This document shows positions 41,933-52,922 of a DNA stretch of 64,000 nucleotides, one piece after another; the stretch's first letter is position 1; the number at the start of each line of letters is the position of its first letter. Both the position numbers and the translations under genes were made by a program. This stretch comes from Robertkochia sediminum (GTDB taxonomy: Bacteria > Bacteroidota > Bacteroidia > Flavobacteriales > Flavobacteriaceae), in NCBI RefSeq assembly GCF_016786255.1, contig NZ_JADMKT010000062.1, positions 186,001 to 250,000 on the forward strand, given 5' to 3'. The notes under the pieces are model-generated. The model was not told the DNA's origin. It saw only the letters and a program-made list of their open reading frames with translations, and did no database searches.

Positions 41933-43756
41933 ATGATAACCCGTACCCATTCCTTTTATTTGCTATTTCTTACCTTTTTTGCCCACGCCTCCCTGCTCAT
42001 TGCACAACCCGCTGCAAAAGCGCAACCTGTTTTCGAGAACGGGGAAGCACAGATCGTCGATGCTTTTAATGATCCTGAGTCGTGGATCCGCCATGAGCTC
42101 TGGGTGGAAACCTCCTTTGATACCGATGGCGACGGGAAACCGGACCGCATGCATGTGGCCGTGACCCGCCCGGAACAAACAGAAACGGAAGGACTCAAAT
42201 TACCCGTGATCTATGTGACCAGTCCGTACTTTGCCGGTGTAGCAAGAGGTTCCGACTGGTTCTGGGAAGTAGCACATGAGCTGGGCGAAATAAAAGAACG
42301 CACCTTCCACCCGGAAGTGACTCGCGTGGAACGTCCTTTTATCTCTAAATCACACATCAACAAATGGGTGCCACGGGGTTATATCGTGGTACACTCCTCC
42401 TCCCCGGGAACAGGTCTGTCACAAGGTGCACCTACCGTGGGTGGCGATAATGAATCCCTCGCCCCAAAAGCCGTGATCGAATGGCTTTGCGGCAGGGCTA
42501 AAGGATATACTGCGCCCTATGGCGGAGAACCTGTAGAAGCCTTCTGGAGCACCGGAAAGGTGGGAATGACCGGAACGTCCTATAACGGGACCCTGCCCCT
42601 GGCGGCAGCCACCACAGGAGTGGAAGGACTGGAAGCCATCATCCCTATTGCGCCCAACACCTCGTATTACCACTACTACCGCTCCAACGGACTCGTACGA
42701 TCGCCTGGAGGCTATTTAGGGGAAGATATCGATGTGCTCTACGACTTCATTCACAGTGGTGAGGAATCAAAAAGACCCTATAACAATGCTACCGTAAGAG
42801 ATTCCATCATGAAGAACGGTATGGATCGCATTACCGGAGACTATAACGACTTTTGGGCCGATCGCGATTACCTCAATGAAATGGCGCCCATGAAGGCCGC
42901 CCTGCTCATGTCGCATGGCTTCAATGACTGGAATGTGATGCCGGAACACAGTTACCGCATCTATAAAAAAGCAAAGGAAATGGGACTGCCTGCGCAAATC
43001 TATTATCATCAGGCTGGTCATGGCGGACCGCCACCGATCACCCTGATGAACCGATGGTTTACCCGCTACCTTCACGGCGTGGAAAATGGGGTGGAGAACG
43101 ACCCTAAGGCCTGGATCGTGCGGGAAGATGCTCCGCGTGAGCAACCTACCCCCTATGCCGATTATCCGCATCCTGATGCTACCCCGGTTACCCTGCACCT
43201 GGCTGCAGGAAATCCTGAAGCAGGAGCTTTAACGCTTTCAGAGCCTAAAGAAGCTGCCACCGAAACCTTGGTGGATGACGTTACCTTTTCAGGAGCTGAG
43301 CTGGCCAAGACCGAAAGCTCTGCACACCGCCTGTTATACCTTACCCCTGAACTGAAGAGCGACCTTCATATTTCAGGGACGCCACAGGTTACCGTAACCC
43401 TGGCCAGTAATAAACCGGCTGCCAACCTTTCGGTATGGCTGGTATCCCTGCCATGGGAAGAAGGAAGCGATGTAAACATCTATGACAATATCATCACCCG
43501 CGGATGGGCAGATCCTCAGAATCACCAGTCGCTAAGAGAAAGTGAACCCCTGGAGCCCGGGAAATTCTACACCCTTACCTTCGACCTGAATCCGGATGAC
43601 CAGGTGATCAGGGCGGGACAGCAGATCGGACTCATGATCTTTTCCAGTGACCAGGAGTTTACCCTGCACCCAAAACCCGGAACGGAACTTACCATTGACT
43701 TGAATAAAACCTCGATCACCTTGCCTGTTGTTGGTGGGGTTGAAAACTTTAAATAG
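41933..43756 (+). CDS. CocE/NonD (peptidase S15 type) hydrolase, exported
   Basis: The 607-residue protein has a signal peptide (FYLLFLTFFAHASLLIAQ). The catalytic set of the X-Pro dipeptidyl-peptidase/cocaine esterase family is present: Ser in MTGTSYNG near residue 215, Asp in GFNDWNV near 330 and His in QAGHGGP near 362. The C-terminal 200 residues are the jelly-roll PepX-C type domain. It is predicted to cleave Xaa-Pro dipeptides or acyl esters in the periplasm or outside. It is followed by an M13 peptidase gene after 12 bases, pointing to a peptide-degrading operon. Confidence 0.9.
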   Translation: MITRTHSFYLLFLTFFAHASLLIAQPAAKAQPVFENGEAQIVDAFNDPESWIRHELWVETSFDTDGDGKPDRMHVAVTRPEQTETEGLKLPVIYVTSPYFAGVARGSDWFWEVAHELGEIKERTFHPEVTRVERPFISKSHINKWVPRGYIVVHSSSPGTGLSQGAPTVGGDNESLAPKAVIEWLCGRAKGYTAPYGGEPVEAFWSTGKVGMTGTSYNGTLPLAAATTGVEGLEAIIPIAPNTSYYHYYRSNGLVRSPGGYLGEDIDVLYDFIHSGEESKRPYNNATVRDSIMKNGMDRITGDYNDFWADRDYLNEMAPMKAALLMSHGFNDWNVMPEHSYRIYKKAKEMGLPAQIYYHQAGHGGPPPITLMNRWFTRYLHGVENGVENDPKAWIVREDAPREQPTPYADYPHPDATPVTLHLAAGNPEAGALTLSEPKEAATETLVDDVTFSGAELAKTESSAHRLLYLTPELKSDLHISGTPQVTVTLASNKPAANLSVWLVSLPWEEGSDVNIYDNIITRGWADPQNHQSLRESEPLEPGKFYTLTFDLNPDDQVIRAGQQIGLMIFSSDQEFTLHPKPGTELTIDLNKTSITLPVVGGVENFK

Positions 43757-43768
43757 AAAAAACCAACT

Positions 43769-45784
43769 ATGAAAAATATTGCATTAACCCTTATTGCCCT
43801 GGCTACCCTCGGGGCCTGCGCTACACCTGAAGAGCAAAAAGAAGTGGTCCTGATCGAAGGGATCGATAACGCCATTAAACCCGGCGATAACTTTTTTCGC
43901 CATGTGAACGGCATCTGGTACGATTCCATTCAGATTCCGCCCTCTCAATCGGGGGTAGGTGCCTACCGCTTTATGAACTTTCCGCAGCGCATCCGACTGA
44001 TGAACCTGTTGGACAGCGTTTCCAAACAGGAACATCCCATGGGAAGTATGGAGCAAAAAGTAGGTGACTTTTTCGCATCGGGAATGGATACCGCTACCAT
44101 CAACAGCAGAGGCTATGAACCCGTAAAACCGGTATTGGAGCGTATTGACGCGATCACCGATGTGCCCTCTGTGATGCAACTGGTTGCTGAGGAATTCAAG
44201 GCCTACAATTCCTCTATTATGAGCATGTATGTAGGACCGGACGATAAGAACAGTACCATGAATATCGCCCATGCCACCCAAACCGGACTGGGTATGCCCG
44301 ACCGTGATTATTATTTTAAATCAGACCCTACGGCCCAGGGCATTCAAGAAGCCTATAAGAACTACCTGGCCACCCTCTTTGAGCTTACCGGAGCAGATGC
44401 TGAAGCTGCTGCTGCCCAGGCGGAACTCGTATACGCTATCGAAAAGCAAATGGCCGAAGTACACCGTACCCGTGTGGAGCGTCGCGATGTAGAAGCCAAT
44501 TACAACAAATTCGCAGTAGCCGACCTGGAAGCTAAACATCCGAATATCGGGTGGGAGGCCTTCCTAACCAACCTGGGAGCGAAAACTGATTCGATCGATG
44601 TGGGACAGCCCGACTATTACGACGCCCTGAACACCCTGTTAACCGCGATTCCGGTAGACCAGTGGAAGGTGTATTTGAAGGCGCATACTCTGAGCAATTA
44701 CGCCAGCTACCTGAGTACGCCTTTTACCGATGCGCAGTTTGCCTACAGCAAGCTCCTTTCCGGACAGGCCGAACAGCAGGAACGCGGAGAGCAGATCGCC
44801 TCACAGATCGACGGGATGCTGGGAGAAGCCCTCGGACAGATCTACGTAAAGAAATACTTCCCGGAAGAAGCCAAAACGCGTATGCTGGAATTGGTGAACA
44901 ATACCCAAAAAGCCTACGCCAAAAGGATCGATAACCTGGAATGGATGAACGACACCACCAAAATGAAGGCCAAGGAAAAACTCTTCGCCATCACCAAAAA
45001 GATCGGGTATCCCGATAAATGGCGCGATTACAGCGGGGTGGACATCCAACCCGGAAAATACTTTGAAAATGTAGCTGCGGCAACCAAAGCTGCTTTCCAA
45101 TACAACCTCAACAAACTGGGCAAGCCGGTAGATCGTTCCGAATGGTATACCACACCTTCGACCGTTACCGCCTATTACAATCCGAGCGCCAATGAGATCG
45201 TATTCCCCGCAGGGATCCTGCAACCCCCGTATTTTGACTACAAAGCCGATGATGCCCTGAACTACGGAGGTATCGGAATGGTTATCGGCCATGAGCTATC
45301 CCATGCCTTTGACGACCAGGGAGCGCAGTTCGATAAGGACGGAAACGTGAAGAACTGGTGGACCGAAGAAGATTATGAGCAGTTTAAACAACGTACGGGA
45401 GCTGTAGCCGACCTCTATAGCACTTTTACCGTACTCGACACCCTGCACATTAACGGGGCGATGACCGTTGGAGAGAACACTGCTGATGTGAGTGGTGTTG
45501 CCGCGGCCTATGATGCCTTTAAGATGACCGCCCAGGGACAGGACACGACCAAAATAGGAGGATTTACCCCGGACCAGCGTTTCTTCCTATCGATCGCCAG
45601 GATCTGGAGGGTGAAGATGAAGGAGGAATATTTAAGATACTGGATACAGAACGATCCGCATTCCCCACCGATCTGGAGGGTTAACGGTCCGCTGATGAAC
45701 ACTCCGGCCTTTTATAGCGCCTTTGACGTTAAGGAAGGTGATGCCATGTATTTACCGGAAGAAGACCGTATCGTGGTTTGGTAG
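43769..45784 (+). CDS. M13 family (neprilysin/PepO-type) metallopeptidase lipoprotein
   Basis: The 671-residue protein has a lipoprotein signal (MKNIALTLIALATLGAC). Zinc ligands and catalytic residues of M13 are intact: HELSH near residue 507 in VIGHELSHAFDDQGAQFD, and ENTADVSG (the ExxxD motif) about 60 residues later. NAFY-like substrate-binding elements and a C-terminal RVNGPLMNTPAFYSAFDV are typical. It degrades oligopeptides at the cell envelope. It probably shares a transcript with the upstream S15 hydrolase and ends in a strong terminator. Confidence 0.94.
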   Translation: MKNIALTLIALATLGACATPEEQKEVVLIEGIDNAIKPGDNFFRHVNGIWYDSIQIPPSQSGVGAYRFMNFPQRIRLMNLLDSVSKQEHPMGSMEQKVGDFFASGMDTATINSRGYEPVKPVLERIDAITDVPSVMQLVAEEFKAYNSSIMSMYVGPDDKNSTMNIAHATQTGLGMPDRDYYFKSDPTAQGIQEAYKNYLATLFELTGADAEAAAAQAELVYAIEKQMAEVHRTRVERRDVEANYNKFAVADLEAKHPNIGWEAFLTNLGAKTDSIDVGQPDYYDALNTLLTAIPVDQWKVYLKAHTLSNYASYLSTPFTDAQFAYSKLLSGQAEQQERGEQIASQIDGMLGEALGQIYVKKYFPEEAKTRMLELVNNTQKAYAKRIDNLEWMNDTTKMKAKEKLFAITKKIGYPDKWRDYSGVDIQPGKYFENVAAATKAAFQYNLNKLGKPVDRSEWYTTPSTVTAYYNPSANEIVFPAGILQPPYFDYKADDALNYGGIGMVIGHELSHAFDDQGAQFDKDGNVKNWWTEEDYEQFKQRTGAVADLYSTFTVLDTLHINGAMTVGENTADVSGVAAAYDAFKMTAQGQDTTKIGGFTPDQRFFLSIARIWRVKMKEEYLRYWIQNDPHSPPIWRVNGPLMNTPAFYSAFDVKEGDAMYLPEEDRIVVW

Positions 45785-45837
45785 TTATCACCTTCGCTAA
45801 CGCTCAGGTGAATTATAGATTTTAGATGATAAATTGT

Positions 45838-45877
45838 GAATGGTCTGAAGCATTACACTTCAGACCATTCTTTTTTT
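45838..45877 (+). terminator. Rho-independent terminator
   Basis: A perfect 13-base stem, GAATGGTCTGAAG and its complement, encloses a 7-base loop and is followed by seven T. It lies 54 bases after the M13 peptidase stop and ends the S15-M13 transcript. Confidence 0.9.
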
Positions 45878-45969
45878 GACGGGCATTTCAATTCCAGTGG
45901 CTTACTTAAGCCAAAACCTCTCGATACGATTTCGCAAAACAAAATCACTCAAGGGGACACATTAAGCAA

Positions 45970-48900
45970 TTACTCCTTAATCCTTATTCTTTCTCCCATA
46001 CTTTGGGCTGAGAATTCCGGGGCGTACATACTTTTCAAGGTAGCAAACCCATTGGTGAAGGCCCCGGCGTGATTGGCACGCACCCGGTATTCGATCACAT
46101 AAACGCCTTTAGGCATACTGTCAAAGAAAAAGTGGGTAGCCAGATCGCGCGTACTTTGATAATACCCCAGTCCGTCCTGCCATCGGTATCCTGAGATCAC
46201 ATCAACAGGTTCGAGTCCGCTGGCACGCAAATCTTCCAGGTGTAAGAACTCCAGGTCGCTACCTGCAGTGATCTCCAGGCGCACGGTTACCAGGTCGCCT
46301 ACCTCGATGGGGGCTGTTTCATCAACCTTTACCAGGCGCGACCCTGCCATGGTCTCTTTTTGTACAAAAACCTTTTTTGTTACCGACAGGTCCTTACTAC
46401 CCGAAGCCCTAACCTTATCGGCGGCTTCAAAATAGGTCCAGTACACCCCTCCGTAACCGGGTACCTCACTTTTATTCTTTACTGTTATCTCTGCCATCTC
46501 AGGAGTAACTTCCTTCGACGACCAACGTAACTGCATGTACCCTGTCCCTGCTTCTTTTTCGGTTTCACGTAGTTTAGCCGAACGAATGGTGTTATCGCCC
46601 AGACGAATTACCGTTTGATCTTTTACAGACAGCCAATCACTACCCTCCATAATGAGGGCATAGATAGCCTCAGTGGTAGCTTTGGTGGTGGGCCAGTTCT
46701 TTATTTGCTTCTGCCTTAACAACCATATTTTCATAGCGTCAAGTACTTCCTTCTTCTCTCCCGCCTTGGCAAATCCTTCGATGAGCAATGCCTGGGTCTC
46801 TACAGGACTGCGGTACCAGTACCAGCCTTTTTTATTGGCCTTCCAGTACATGCCGTATTGGGTTTCCATCACCGACTGTTCTTTTAAGGCAGTGATCATT
46901 TTTTGGGCCTGCTCTTCCTTATTCCAGGAGAACAGATAATTGACCATCAAGGCACGGACATACATTTCTTCCTTTAACCAATCTTGTGCGGCAACCGAAA
47001 GATACTCGTCAATCATGGCTGTAACCGCCTCCTCAGGAGGAAAGGCCTCCCGGTAAAAGGCACGCATATACAGGTAATGATGCACGGCAGTGGTGATCGC
47101 CGGTTTACCGTCCCTTTCTTTCATCCTCCGGAATCGTTCCAGGGCATAGGCGTCTGTCCAATGCAGGGCCTTTTCAATGATCTTCTTTTCCTGTGTTGTG
47201 TACTCTTTACGTTGTTCCAGCACCTTCAAGTGCCCGAATCCTGCCAGGATATGCCTGGTAATAAAGGCATTATCTCTCCCTCCGGAAAACCAGGGGAAAG
47301 CTCCGGAAGATAATTGCAACTCTTTGAGCTTTGCCAGGGTATTATTGCCCATGACCTCCAAGGTTGTTTCATCGAACAACGCCGACAGCCGTGCTCTCTG
47401 CTGCTTATCGCTCTGCAAGTCTTTAAGCCATGGGGTAGCCTTTAGCAGGGCTTGTTGCTTAGCTTCTTCTTGCTTATTGATGTTTTTACTGTCTGAAACC
47501 CATTGATCAAACACCGCCCTTATCTCCGGGTTCTTCGCGAGTAAATGTCCCCCGAGGGCATTAGCATAATAGCGGGCAAAGGTTTGTTCTGCACATTCAT
47601 AGGGAAACTCGATCAGGTAGGGCAAAGAAGTAATGGCCGTCCACGTAGGGTTAGAGGTATACTCCAAGGAAAAAGAGAGGTCTTCTCTTGTAGCCGAAGG
47701 GACTTTCATATTCTCAAAACCTACGGTAGTGCTACTCCCCGGGGGCACCCACAGTGCATGGGATTCCATCAGCAACCTGCGGTTTTCGAGTACTGGGATA
47801 ACACCCCCTTCTCCGTCGGTATGAGTGCCTGCACGGGCGGTGATCTTATATTCCAAACCTTGCAGTCCATTGGGTACCACAAGAGTCCAACGGGCCACAC
47901 CTCCCCTTTTTGCGGGAATCGTAAGCAGCTGACTTTCGTTTTGCCCCTGGAAAAACATTTTCACCGACTTACCGGTGGTGGCATCGCGAAGTTCAAGACG
48001 TGCTTCTGCCTGCATGGAGCCTTCGGTGAGGTTTTGCAAGCGGGCGGTCAGTGTCAGGGTATCTCCTGAACGCATAAACCTGGGCAGGTTGGGCAACACA
48101 CTAAGCTCTTTTTGGGTGACAGCATACTTTTCGGTATACCCCTTCTTAACCGCTTTGGTATGCCCCAGCAGCATCATTCGCCATTGGGTGAGGGCCTGGG
48201 GCGCCTTGAAGTTCAGGTAGAGACCTCCCTTTTCATCGGTAGTAAGGTGGGGCATAAAAAAGGCGGTTTCTCCAAGATCGGTTCTGACCTTCACCTCAGC
48301 CTCTCCCGGTGATACTGTTGTAAGCTGCTCTAAAATTTCTACTCCTGCTGCCTTTGAAACAAGGACACTGTCTGCCTCTTCTTCTATCGCATAACCCACA
48401 ACGACCACCTCCTCAAGCGCCTGGGAATCGGCTTCAAGGCTTACATTAATCACTGCAGGTATTTTATCGATCACTATTCTTTGAGTTTTATAGCCGATGT
48501 AAGTAACCTCCAGCACATCACCTATTTTGGCATCCAGACTAAAAAGGCCATCGAAATCCGTTTGGGTACCCTGACTGGTGCCTTGAACTATAACGGTAGT
48601 TCCTGGAAGTGGAAGTCCGTCTTCATCAACCACTACCCCCTTAACATTTCCGGAGCCCTTATTGGTAATATCTCTGGGAATATACCTATTAAAACTTCGT
48701 TCCGGATCCCCAAGATCGAGTCCAAACCATTCCAGGTGAGGATAATTTTTTAGTTGTCTTGACAGGTTCTGTTTACGTCCATAATTCAACGATCTATAAT
48801 TGCCAAGCATAAATTGGTCGGTGTAAAAATTAACCCCGACATAATAGGTATATGCCTCCCAGGTCAGGTCAGTCTCCCAACGATGCTCCTTGAATTCCTC

Positions 48901-51900
48901 CAGAGAGTAATCGTACATACTGGCCAGGAACTCTGCATTAGCCGCCTGCCCTACATGATCTGTTACCTTAAAGCTCCAGGTTTCCCCGGCATCGGGCAAT
49001 AAGCGGTCACGAAAGCTCAGGGTCTCTACTTTTAGTCCGCCTTCAGTTTCCGGCAAACGTAGATTCTTATTATTTTGAAAGCTACTATTATTCCATACCG
49101 ACAATACGCCTACCTGTATATTTCCTGAAATTTTTGACGATAAGGGTATCTTCAGGTTTGTGGTTCCCGGGGCGATCTCAATGACCTTGTCATAAAACAA
49201 TTCGCCATTATGCACGGCATAAACCTGAACAGGTAGCCCATCAACAGCGGTACGAAGCGCAATTTTCAAGCGGCGCTCTTCACTTATTTTTAAGGGATCT
49301 GTCACCTCCCAGGACAGAAAGACAGGGTGGGTGATCGCTTTTTCATCAACCGGCAGTAATTTCAGGTCTTTACGCACCGAAAGGGTATCCCCGGCCTTGT
49401 TCTTTGCAAAAAGTTTCACCCTATAGGTGCCTGCTTTCCAGTTGGCAGCACCGGGCAATTCTACACGAATGGAATCATTGACCTCTCCTGTAAACTCAAA
49501 AACCGGATCCCCTTCAGGCCAGTGCTCTTGTAATTCGACAGCCTCATAAACCTCGTGAGGAAACAATTCGAGATACTTTTGCTTATCGAGATATTGCCAA
49601 TCAACAAGATCCCATCGTTTTGCCAATAACAGTCGTTCCGGCGCAATTAAGGGAACCACCTGGATATCAACCGAAGCCTCTGCCGGCAAGCCGTTCAGAT
49701 CGGTTGCCGTAAGCTCCAAAGCGATCTTTTCATCGATACGGAAGGCTTCTTTCTGATGCATGTCCACCCTTAAGTTCTGATATCCCATTCTGAAGTCGCG
49801 TTCCCCGGTTCGTGTTTCCCCACTGATATCGGTCACTGTTGCTTCTATGGTATAATTAAACACAGGATATTCTTTTTTATCGGCCGTAACATCCGGAAGT
49901 GCAGGGAAGCTGATCATAAAATTACCATCGGCATCAGTGGTTGTAGTATCTGTGATGATAATCGTAGTATTTGCCGACATATATTCCCAAGGATCGTAGG
50001 CCTCTGTTCTCCTGGTTACCTTATATCGCACTTCGGCCTGATCAACAGGTGTACCCATAAAGGCCTGTGCCAATCCTTTGATCTGTACTGTATCTCCCAG
50101 GGCATAGTTGGTGCCCGGGGCTTCAAGGGCTACCGAAAACCGCGGACGCTTGTATTCTTCAACAGAAAAGTACACTTCCCGGTATTCAAAGTCATCCGGT
50201 TTCTCCCACCAGGGGTCATCATCTCCATCCTCGTTATAATCCTCATCCATTTCAATTGAAAATTCCCCGGTAAGCAATCCCATCGGTAGGGTATAGCTCC
50301 CACTGACACTCCCAAATTCATTGGTCTTTAACCTTTCATAATGAATCTCATCTCCATTGGTATCATAGATGTTAATGGTGACATACACCCCGGGCACCAC
50401 CGAGGACTTCCCTTTACGGGTTTGGATGAGTAGCCCCTTATAGTATACAGTCTGGCCGGGACGGTAGATTGATCGATCAAGGAACAAACTGGCCTTCGCT
50501 AAAAACTCCTCATCTTCATCATCATCCCCATACCTACGTAAAAACACCTCGCTGGTTTTCAGGGTATCTCCCGGAGCCATAAGTTCGAGATATATATCAC
50601 GTGATTTTCCTTCAGGTTTCTTAAAACGTATACGTCCGCGGGAGTCTGATTTTCCACTTTTATATGGCACCCCGTGCTCATAGGCTGTATATGACAAGTT
50701 GGCGAGTGCCAGCCCTGACTGACGGTCTACTGCGCGATATTCGATGTACTTATTGGTACTCAGGGTAAGCACCGCTATGGATGATACTTGTAATTCCTGA
50801 TACCCAAACAGATCTTTTGGCCCCGGTTCGGGTGTTTCTGAAGCAACAAGCAGGTAGCGCCCGAGTGACAATGCGGGGAGATCGATCTCTGTGGTGTGTT
50901 CAAAATAATCAGTTCTGGGTTGCAATTGATAGAACCTGGTGATCACCGGCTTATTTGCCATCATATACTTTATGGCCTCTGCATCTCTATTGCCATATCG
51001 AGGGTCAGGTATATCGTTATCTTTCAGGGTATAGATATTTATATACAGGCTGTCGACTGCCTTAAACGCTACTTTGCTCAAAACAGGTTTTCCGGGTAAT
51101 ACCGTTCCCTGGGTGGTGAGGCTCAACTTAGGCTTTGCAATTCGGGGTTTGAGTATTCGTGCCATAATACCGCCATCGCTATCCGGATGATTTTCAAGCG
51201 CCCAATTCACATACTCCAATGCCCGGATACGATACTGTTTTAGTTCAGGGTCATTTTTACTATTACCGTAAGTGGTCTTATCAAAGAGCATTGAGGCCAG
51301 GGTGTGGGCGATCAATGCAGAAGCGGGATGATCTTCGTACTTATCTAAGGCCTGTTGCAGGGAATTAAAGAACAGGGAATCCTTTTGTTCGAGAAGTGTC
51401 TTTTTCCGGGCCTTCTCGAGGCGAAGGAGAAAGACATCTATCATGGCGGTAGTATCTGCTCTTTGATTGTGAATCGCCTCCAGTCGCTGGTAACCATTGA
51501 ACGCTCTTCCTATGGAATGCACAGTGTCTTCTTCTACGAAAGTTAACTGTTGAAATTGATCGGGAAGTCCCAAAAGATGAGGACTTTTCAAATTGACCGA
51601 ATCGATCTTTCTCGGAAGTCCCGGCCAGCTGTCTTCATGAAAATCAATAGCGCGATGGGCAAGGAGGTCGTAAAGGGTAGGCCGGTATGGAGCAGGTTTG
51701 TCTGCTTTGGTGAGTAAGATCCCGGCATCGGTAACATCAATGGCAAGTAGCTCTGAGGCCGGGACGAGAGACGCATCATAGCGTTTGTTGATCTCTTTTA
51801 CCATGGTCAGGATATCCCACGACTGAAAGTTTGCAATATCAGGTTCCGCGGAAGTACTCAGGGGGGTGCGACGACTGATCCTGTATCTATTCTTTCGCAG

Positions 51901-52290
51901 GTATTGCTCCAGCATCCCGGCATACACTGATCGTAGCAGGTTTTTTGCAGGCACTTCAGCCCTATCGATCTCTTGTTCCAACCGCTTCAACACCTCGATC
52001 TCCGTGTCTTCAAACAACATCAGTTTGTACTTGGACCAATGCAGGTAAGCCTTGACCAACTGATAGGAATCCTTTTTCTTCGAGGCCCTTTTAAATATGG
52101 ATTCCACAATGGGATAAGCACTTTGGGAAAGGCCCTGGACCTCCTGCTGATACACTTCTTCCCATTTTTTATCATACCAGGATTGGGCACTGGTCAATTG
52201 CGGAAGGAAGAAAAAGAGAATGAAGGTGATCCTGATCACAGACTTAAAACAGGAGGCAAGAGAAGGTTGATACATACTCAGAATGATCAT
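45970..52290 (-). CDS. Giant alpha-2-macroglobulin family protein
   Basis: The 2106-residue exported protein belongs to the bacterial A2M family, which traps or covalently binds proteases in the envelope. A thioester motif C-A-E-Q is present near residue 1566 (PYECAEQTFARYYANA), so a reactive thioester is possible. MG-type repeats occupy the N-terminal two thirds, including an MG2-like region (LFLDRSIYRPGQTVYYKGLL). Near residues 1213-1300 a carboxypeptidase-regulatory-like insert ends in a TonB-plug-like signature (DEDGLPLPGTTVIVQG... EEVVVVGY). It is common in Bacteroidota and has no PbpC partner here. Confidence 0.92.
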   Translation of the reverse strand: MIILSMYQPSLASCFKSVIRITFILFFFLPQLTSAQSWYDKKWEEVYQQEVQGLSQSAYPIVESIFKRASKKKDSYQLVKAYLHWSKYKLMLFEDTEIEVLKRLEQEIDRAEVPAKNLLRSVYAGMLEQYLRKNRYRISRRTPLSTSAEPDIANFQSWDILTMVKEINKRYDASLVPASELLAIDVTDAGILLTKADKPAPYRPTLYDLLAHRAIDFHEDSWPGLPRKIDSVNLKSPHLLGLPDQFQQLTFVEEDTVHSIGRAFNGYQRLEAIHNQRADTTAMIDVFLLRLEKARKKTLLEQKDSLFFNSLQQALDKYEDHPASALIAHTLASMLFDKTTYGNSKNDPELKQYRIRALEYVNWALENHPDSDGGIMARILKPRIAKPKLSLTTQGTVLPGKPVLSKVAFKAVDSLYINIYTLKDNDIPDPRYGNRDAEAIKYMMANKPVITRFYQLQPRTDYFEHTTEIDLPALSLGRYLLVASETPEPGPKDLFGYQELQVSSIAVLTLSTNKYIEYRAVDRQSGLALANLSYTAYEHGVPYKSGKSDSRGRIRFKKPEGKSRDIYLELMAPGDTLKTSEVFLRRYGDDDEDEEFLAKASLFLDRSIYRPGQTVYYKGLLIQTRKGKSSVVPGVYVTINIYDTNGDEIHYERLKTNEFGSVSGSYTLPMGLLTGEFSIEMDEDYNEDGDDDPWWEKPDDFEYREVYFSVEEYKRPRFSVALEAPGTNYALGDTVQIKGLAQAFMGTPVDQAEVRYKVTRRTEAYDPWEYMSANTTIIITDTTTTDADGNFMISFPALPDVTADKKEYPVFNYTIEATVTDISGETRTGERDFRMGYQNLRVDMHQKEAFRIDEKIALELTATDLNGLPAEASVDIQVVPLIAPERLLLAKRWDLVDWQYLDKQKYLELFPHEVYEAVELQEHWPEGDPVFEFTGEVNDSIRVELPGAANWKAGTYRVKLFAKNKAGDTLSVRKDLKLLPVDEKAITHPVFLSWEVTDPLKISEERRLKIALRTAVDGLPVQVYAVHNGELFYDKVIEIAPGTTNLKIPLSSKISGNIQVGVLSVWNNSSFQNNKNLRLPETEGGLKVETLSFRDRLLPDAGETWSFKVTDHVGQAANAEFLASMYDYSLEEFKEHRWETDLTWEAYTYYVGVNFYTDQFMLGNYRSLNYGRKQNLSRQLKNYPHLEWFGLDLGDPERSFNRYIPRDITNKGSGNVKGVVVDEDGLPLPGTTVIVQGTSQGTQTDFDGLFSLDAKIGDVLEVTYIGYKTQRIVIDKIPAVINVSLEADSQALEEVVVVGYAIEEEADSVLVSKAAGVEILEQLTTVSPGEAEVKVRTDLGETAFFMPHLTTDEKGGLYLNFKAPQALTQWRMMLLGHTKAVKKGYTEKYAVTQKELSVLPNLPRFMRSGDTLTLTARLQNLTEGSMQAEARLELRDATTGKSVKMFFQGQNESQLLTIPAKRGGVARWTLVVPNGLQGLEYKITARAGTHTDGEGGVIPVLENRRLLMESHALWVPPGSSTTVGFENMKVPSATREDLSFSLEYTSNPTWTAITSLPYLIEFPYECAEQTFARYYANALGGHLLAKNPEIRAVFDQWVSDSKNINKQEEAKQQALLKATPWLKDLQSDKQQRARLSALFDETTLEVMGNNTLAKLKELQLSSGAFPWFSGGRDNAFITRHILAGFGHLKVLEQRKEYTTQEKKIIEKALHWTDAYALERFRRMKERDGKPAITTAVHHYLYMRAFYREAFPPEEAVTAMIDEYLSVAAQDWLKEEMYVRALMVNYLFSWNKEEQAQKMITALKEQSVMETQYGMYWKANKKGWYWYRSPVETQALLIEGFAKAGEKKEVLDAMKIWLLRQKQIKNWPTTKATTEAIYALIMEGSDWLSVKDQTVIRLGDNTIRSAKLRETEKEAGTGYMQLRWSSKEVTPEMAEITVKNKSEVPGYGGVYWTYFEAADKVRASGSKDLSVTKKVFVQKETMAGSRLVKVDETAPIEVGDLVTVRLEITAGSDLEFLHLEDLRASGLEPVDVISGYRWQDGLGYYQSTRDLATHFFFDSMPKGVYVIEYRVRANHAGAFTNGFATLKSMYAPEFSAQSMGERIRIKE

Positions 52291-52481
52291 GTTATTAACT
52301 AGTTAAATGTAGCTTTTATTCTACAAAAATGTAGTCAATTCGCGAATCAATTCATAAGTTGTTTAGACCGGGATGTTATTAAAGTCAATTTGAAAGACTG
52401 GTCTGTAATACCTTTTCGGACAGGTCTTAAGGTTGGCGCGGGCCTTCCTACTTATCTTGGGAAAGCATCACGAAGATAATG

Positions 52482-52922
52482 CTACTCATGTAAACTGATC
52501 ACCCGGTGAATCTTCCAACCATTGGGAGTGTCTTTCCAAACCACCACAAACGTACTGGGAGCCGGCCTGCTATCGCCCTCCATATGGTTAATGAATATAT
52601 GCTTGCCGATCTCAACCGCTCCGAACCCTGGCACCGGCGACACCTGTATACTTCCTTCCACTAACTCACGGCTTACCTTTCCGCAGATATTGTCCTTTAT
52701 TGACTGTAGAAGCGCCTCCTTATCGGTTGACAGTCCGCCGCTATCGTGATAAAATTCCAGGTCTTCATCATAGATATCGGCCTGGGTCTCCATGTCGCAA
52801 TTATTATAGGCTTCAAAGTATTTTTGATCCATAGCCTTGATGGCCTCGGTGAGGTCATCCTGGGCAAAACAGAAGAACGCATTGCCTAATAACAAGGCTG
52901 CTCCGGTAAATAATAATTTCAT
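52482..52922 (-). CDS. Exported SnoaL/NTF2-like protein
   Basis: The 146-residue protein has a signal peptide (LLFTGAALLLGNAFFCFAQ) and an NTF2-like fold: AIKAMDQKYFEAYNNCDMETQADIYDEDLEFYHDSGGLSTDKEALLQSI in consecutive pieces, ending VVWKDTPNGWKIHRVISLHE. Such domains bind small ligands or act as enzymes; no active site can be named. It is divergent from the nitrilase gene. Confidence 0.85.
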   Translation of the reverse strand: MKLLFTGAALLLGNAFFCFAQDDLTEAIKAMDQKYFEAYNNCDMETQADIYDEDLEFYHDSGGLSTDKEALLQSIKDNICGKVSRELVEGSIQVSPVPGFGAVEIGKHIFINHMEGDSRPAPSTFVVVWKDTPNGWKIHRVISLHE

